Shown: piece after piece, positions 6,038 through 7,672 of the stretch
How the letters are laid out: every line of letters starts with the position of its first letter
Position numbering within the stretch: the first letter of the stretch is position 1
Assembly: GCA_015654725.1 (NCBI GenBank)
Contig: JAATGI010000178.1
Location: 1-7,672 of the forward strand
Origin: Rhodospirillales bacterium
GTDB taxonomy: Bacteria; Pseudomonadota; Alphaproteobacteria; ATCC43930; CGMCC-115725
Direction of reading: 5' to 3'
DNA: 7,672 nt
Position numbers and translations under genes: made by a program
Notes under the pieces: generated by a model
What the model was told of the DNA's origin: nothing
Database searches by the model: none
What the model saw: only the letters and a program-made list of their open reading frames with translations

Positions 6038-6105
6038 TGTTTTCTTTGCTTTCGCCGCGTCGCCGAACTATCAGTAACGGCTTTTTCGCCACGGCCGAGA
6101 CATGA
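6031..6105 (+). CDS. Putative 24-codon leader ORF upstream of the chorismate mutase gene
   Basis: The ATG at 6031 opens a 24-residue frame, reading MSMFSLLSPRRR then TISNGFFATAET, that ends at TGA 6103-6105. That stop overlaps the chorismate mutase ATG as ATGA (6102-6105), and AAGGA (6020-6024) lies 6 bases before the ATG, a better ribosome binding site than the one of the chorismate mutase gene itself. Three codons are Phe (residues 4, 18, 19), notable in front of a Phe/Tyr pathway gene. A hairpin followed by five T's lies inside the frame. The codons are more AT-rich than the neighbouring genes, and a 24-codon open frame is easily found by chance, so this is a candidate leader peptide or coupling ORF, not an established gene. 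An alternative start is the ATG at 6037. Confidence 0.4.
   Translation: MSMFSLLSPRRRTISNGFFATAET
6062..6086 (+). terminator. Terminator-like hairpin with T5 in the chorismate mutase leader
   Basis: GCCG (6062-6065) pairs with CGGC (6078-6081), and inside it ACT (6067-6069) pairs with AGT (6073-6075) around an ATC loop, with a small A/AA internal bulge. TTTTT (6082-6086) follows directly. CGGC can alternatively pair with GCCG at 6094-6097. The stem is short, so termination would be partial at best. A role in attenuation is inference. Confidence 0.3.
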
Positions 6106-6956
6106 GCAATCCAACGAGCCTCGACGATTTGCGCCGGCGCATCGATCACGTCGACGACCGTGTCCACGATCTCATCATGGAGCGTGCCGAGTTGGTCGAA
6201 GCGGTGGCTGCGTTGAAGCAGACCAGCGGGCAACCAGCGTTCCGGCCCGGACGGGAGGCGTCGATCTTGCGCCGCTTGGTCGCGCGCCACCGCGGTCGAT
6301 TCCCGCGGCAAGCCTTGGTGCGTCTTTGGCGCGACATATTGGGCGGCACCGTTGCCATGCAAGGAAAATTCGTCGTCGCGGTCACGGTCCCCGAAGGACG
6401 GACGGCATGCTGGGAGATCGCGCGCGACCATTTCGGGGGTAACGTGCCGTTGCTGCCGCTCCGCGCCCACGGCGAGGTACTGAGCGCCGTCAGCGAGGGT
6501 CGAGCCGCCGTGGGCGTGCTGCCGATGCCGTCCGAAGGCGAGAACGAGCCTTGGTGGCCGGCGCTGGCGGGGGCGGGTCCGCGCGCGCCGCGTGTCGTCG
6601 CGCGGTTGCCCTTTGCCGCCATCGACGGTGCGCGTCACGGCGATGAAGCACTCGTGATCGGCGGCGGCGAGCCCGATCCGACCGGCGCCGACCGCACCCT
6701 GCTGGTCATCGAAACCGAGGGCCAGCTTAGCCGCGCCCGGATTATTTCGGCGTTCGAGATGATCGGTCGGCGGGCGACGGTTCTGGCCGCGCACGAGCCG
6801 GTTCCCGATCTGCTATGGCACTTGATCGAGTTCGACGATTTGTTGCGCCCTGACGACGAAGCGGTGACCGCCGCTTTACGGCCGCTCGCCGAACACACGA
6901 AGGGCGTTCGCCTCTTCGGAATTTACGCGCGGCCGCTATCGTTGGAATCACGATGA
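6102..6956 (+). CDS. Chorismate mutase (AroQ class) with a shortened, P-protein-like C-terminal region
   Basis: A 284-residue protein. Residues 1-88 are an AroQ-fold chorismate mutase (chorismate to prephenate). Aligned by eye with the E. coli PheA mutase domain, the active-site residues Arg11, Arg28, Lys39, Arg51, Glu52 and Gln87 (E. coli Gln88) are kept, with Arg48 in place of Asp48. Residues 89-145 resemble the first lobe of prephenate dehydratase (VPEGRTACWEIARDHFG, then AVSEGRAAVGVLPMPSEGE). The dehydratase TRF catalytic motif is not present and the middle is much shorter. Residues 199-280 resemble the ACT regulatory domain, ending LAEHTKGVRLFGIYARP, but without a clear GALV or ESRP motif. 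So mutase activity is likely and dehydratase activity unlikely. The start fits the mutase N-terminus, with only a weak ribosome binding site (GAG) of its own; it overlaps the putative leader ORF stop. The TGA overlaps the next ATG. Confidence 0.85.
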   Translation: MSNPTSLDDLRRRIDHVDDRVHDLIMERAELVEAVAALKQTSGQPAFRPGREASILRRLVARHRGRFPRQALVRLWRDILGGTVAMQGKFVVAVTVPEGRTACWEIARDHFGGNVPLLPLRAHGEVLSAVSEGRAAVGVLPMPSEGENEPWWPALAGAGPRAPRVVARLPFAAIDGARHGDEALVIGGGEPDPTGADRTLLVIETEGQLSRARIISAFEMIGRRATVLAAHEPVPDLLWHLIEFDDLLRPDDEAVTAALRPLAEHTKGVRLFGIYARPLSLESR

Positions 6957-7672
6957 GCGGAACTCTTGAAGATCGATTGACGGCGAGCGAAGGCGAGGCG
7001 CCGACGCCGCGCCCCGGGATTCTCGGTATCGCTCCCTATGTCGGCGGCGACGCCAGGATCGAGGGCGCGGCGCGGGTGATCCGCCTGGCCTCGAATGAGA
7101 GCGCGCTTGGCCCCAGCCCCAGGGCCGTGGCGGCGTATCGCGACATCGCAAACGAAATATTCCGCTATCCGGACGGCGGCTCGTCGGAGCTGCGCGGCGC
7201 CATCGCCGCGCATTTCGGCCGCGACGCCGATCGCATCGTCTGCGGCACGGGGTCGGACGAACTCATCGGCCTGCTTGCCAAATGCTATGCCGGGCCGGGC
7301 GATGAGATCATTTTTTCGCGGCACGGCTTTCTGATGTACCCGCTCGCGGCGCAGGCAGCGGGTGCCACGCCTGTGGCGGCGCCGGAACAAAATCTTACCG
7401 CCGATGTGGATGCGATTCTCGACCGGGTCACGTCGCGGACGCGGCTCGTTTACCTCGCTAACCCCAACAATCCGACCGGGACGTATCTCGGCCGCGATGC
7501 GGTCAAGCGACTGCACCGCGCGTTGCCGAAATCGATCGTCCTGGTGGTGGACGCGGCCTACGCGGAGTTCGTGGCGCGCAACGACTACGAACCGGGTATC
7601 GAATTGGCAGACAGCGCGACGAACGTCGTGATGCTGCGCACCTTCTCCAAGATTCCCGCGCTGGCGGGGCCG
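6953..7672 (+). CDS. hisC: Histidinol-phosphate / aromatic aminotransferase, N-terminal 240 codons (3' end outside window)
   Basis: A fold-type I PLP aminotransferase of the HisC family, cut by the window end. Visible features: IAPYVGG (26-32), LASNESALGPSP (45-56), RYPDGGSSELRGAIA (71-85), CGTGSDELI (97-105) for phosphate and PLP binding, LANPNNPTG (168-176), VVDAAYAEF (198-206) with the PLP-ring Asp200 and Tyr203, and the Schiff-base Lys233 in RTFSK (229-233). It transaminates histidinol phosphate, and in aromatic gene clusters often phenylpyruvate, hydroxyphenylpyruvate or prephenate. The position directly behind chorismate mutase suggests the aromatic role, which is inference. ATG 6953-6955 overlaps the upstream TGA as ATGA, with GGAA (6944-6947) five bases before it. 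After Lys233 the residues read IPALAGP, where I would expect IYGLAGL or IHALAGL. Confidence 0.92.
   Translation, partial: MSGTLEDRLTASEGEAPTPRPGILGIAPYVGGDARIEGAARVIRLASNESALGPSPRAVAAYRDIANEIFRYPDGGSSELRGAIAAHFGRDADRIVCGTGSDELIGLLAKCYAGPGDEIIFSRHGFLMYPLAAQAAGATPVAAPEQNLTADVDAILDRVTSRTRLVYLANPNNPTGTYLGRDAVKRLHRALPKSIVLVVDAAYAEFVARNDYEPGIELADSATNVVMLRTFSKIPALAGP

Noticed and set aside
5947..6040. SAM riboswitch upstream of metX
   Set aside because: SAM-II and related classes do occur before metX-type genes in alphaproteobacteria, but I could not find their conserved core here by eye. Only simple hairpins are visible.
5937..6794. Minus-strand 285-codon frame over the chorismate mutase gene
   Set aside because: It is antisense to a gene with an intact active site, and its translation is Arg/Gln/His-rich without a domain.
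6923..7516. Minus-strand 197-codon frame over the aminotransferase gene
   Set aside because: It is a shadow of the hisC-type gene, whose PLP motifs are clear on the plus strand.
1..7672. Mobile element, phage, toxin-antitoxin, CRISPR or defence system
   Set aside because: There are no transposase or integrase motifs, repeat arrays, tRNA genes or composition breaks. All sizeable genes match known metabolic or conserved families.

Overview
The window is about 7.7 kb of GC-rich, tightly packed bacterial chromosome, roughly two-thirds G+C by eye. The gene content suggests an alphaproteobacterium, most likely Rhodospirillales-like: a PhaB-type acetoacetyl-CoA reductase, a metX-metW pair, and a chorismate mutase followed by a hisC-type aminotransferase. 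The taxonomy is inferred from gene content and protein style, not from a database search. I see no mobile element, tRNA, rRNA or CRISPR array.

Layout. (1) Positions 1-299 (+) hold the C-terminal part of phaB, the NADPH-dependent reductase of polyhydroxybutyrate synthesis. (2) Positions 304-2124 (-) hold a compact operon transcribed gloB, then a YibF-like glutathione S-transferase, then a DUF985/Cupin_5 protein. It ends 4 bp from phaB, next to a strong hairpin. (3) Positions 2184-4143 (+) hold a divergent two-gene unit: a class I SAM-dependent methyltransferase of unknown substrate and an M20 family amidohydrolase. The amidohydrolase overlaps the 3' end of metW by 8 bp. (4) Positions 4136-5946 (-) hold metX-metW, joined by a GTGA start/stop overlap. 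metX begins with TTG. (5) Positions 6102-7672 (+) hold a chorismate mutase with a shortened P-protein-like tail and the first 240 codons of a hisC-type aminotransferase, joined by an ATGA overlap.

How the genes fit together. gloB and the GST both use glutathione, so operon 2 looks like thiol-linked detoxification with an uncharacterised cupin attached. metX-metW makes the activated homoserine ester for methionine synthesis. Chorismate mutase plus an aromatic/histidinol-phosphate aminotransferase covers early and late steps of Phe/Tyr synthesis, probably continuing past the window edge into a prephenate or arogenate dehydrogenase.

Most interesting places. The 155-bp divergent region between metX and the chorismate mutase gene (5947-6101) carries a TTGACA promoter and structured leader for metX. 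On the opposite strand it carries an unannotated 24-codon leader ORF with a well-placed AAGGA ribosome binding site, three Phe codons, an embedded hairpin followed by five T's, and an ATGA overlap with the chorismate mutase start. The chorismate mutase itself appears to be a remnant P-protein: the mutase domain is intact, but the prephenate dehydratase part is shortened and its usual motifs are missing. The methyltransferase gene has an extended -10 box positioned so that its mRNA may be leaderless. All remaining genes look like ordinary metabolic genes.
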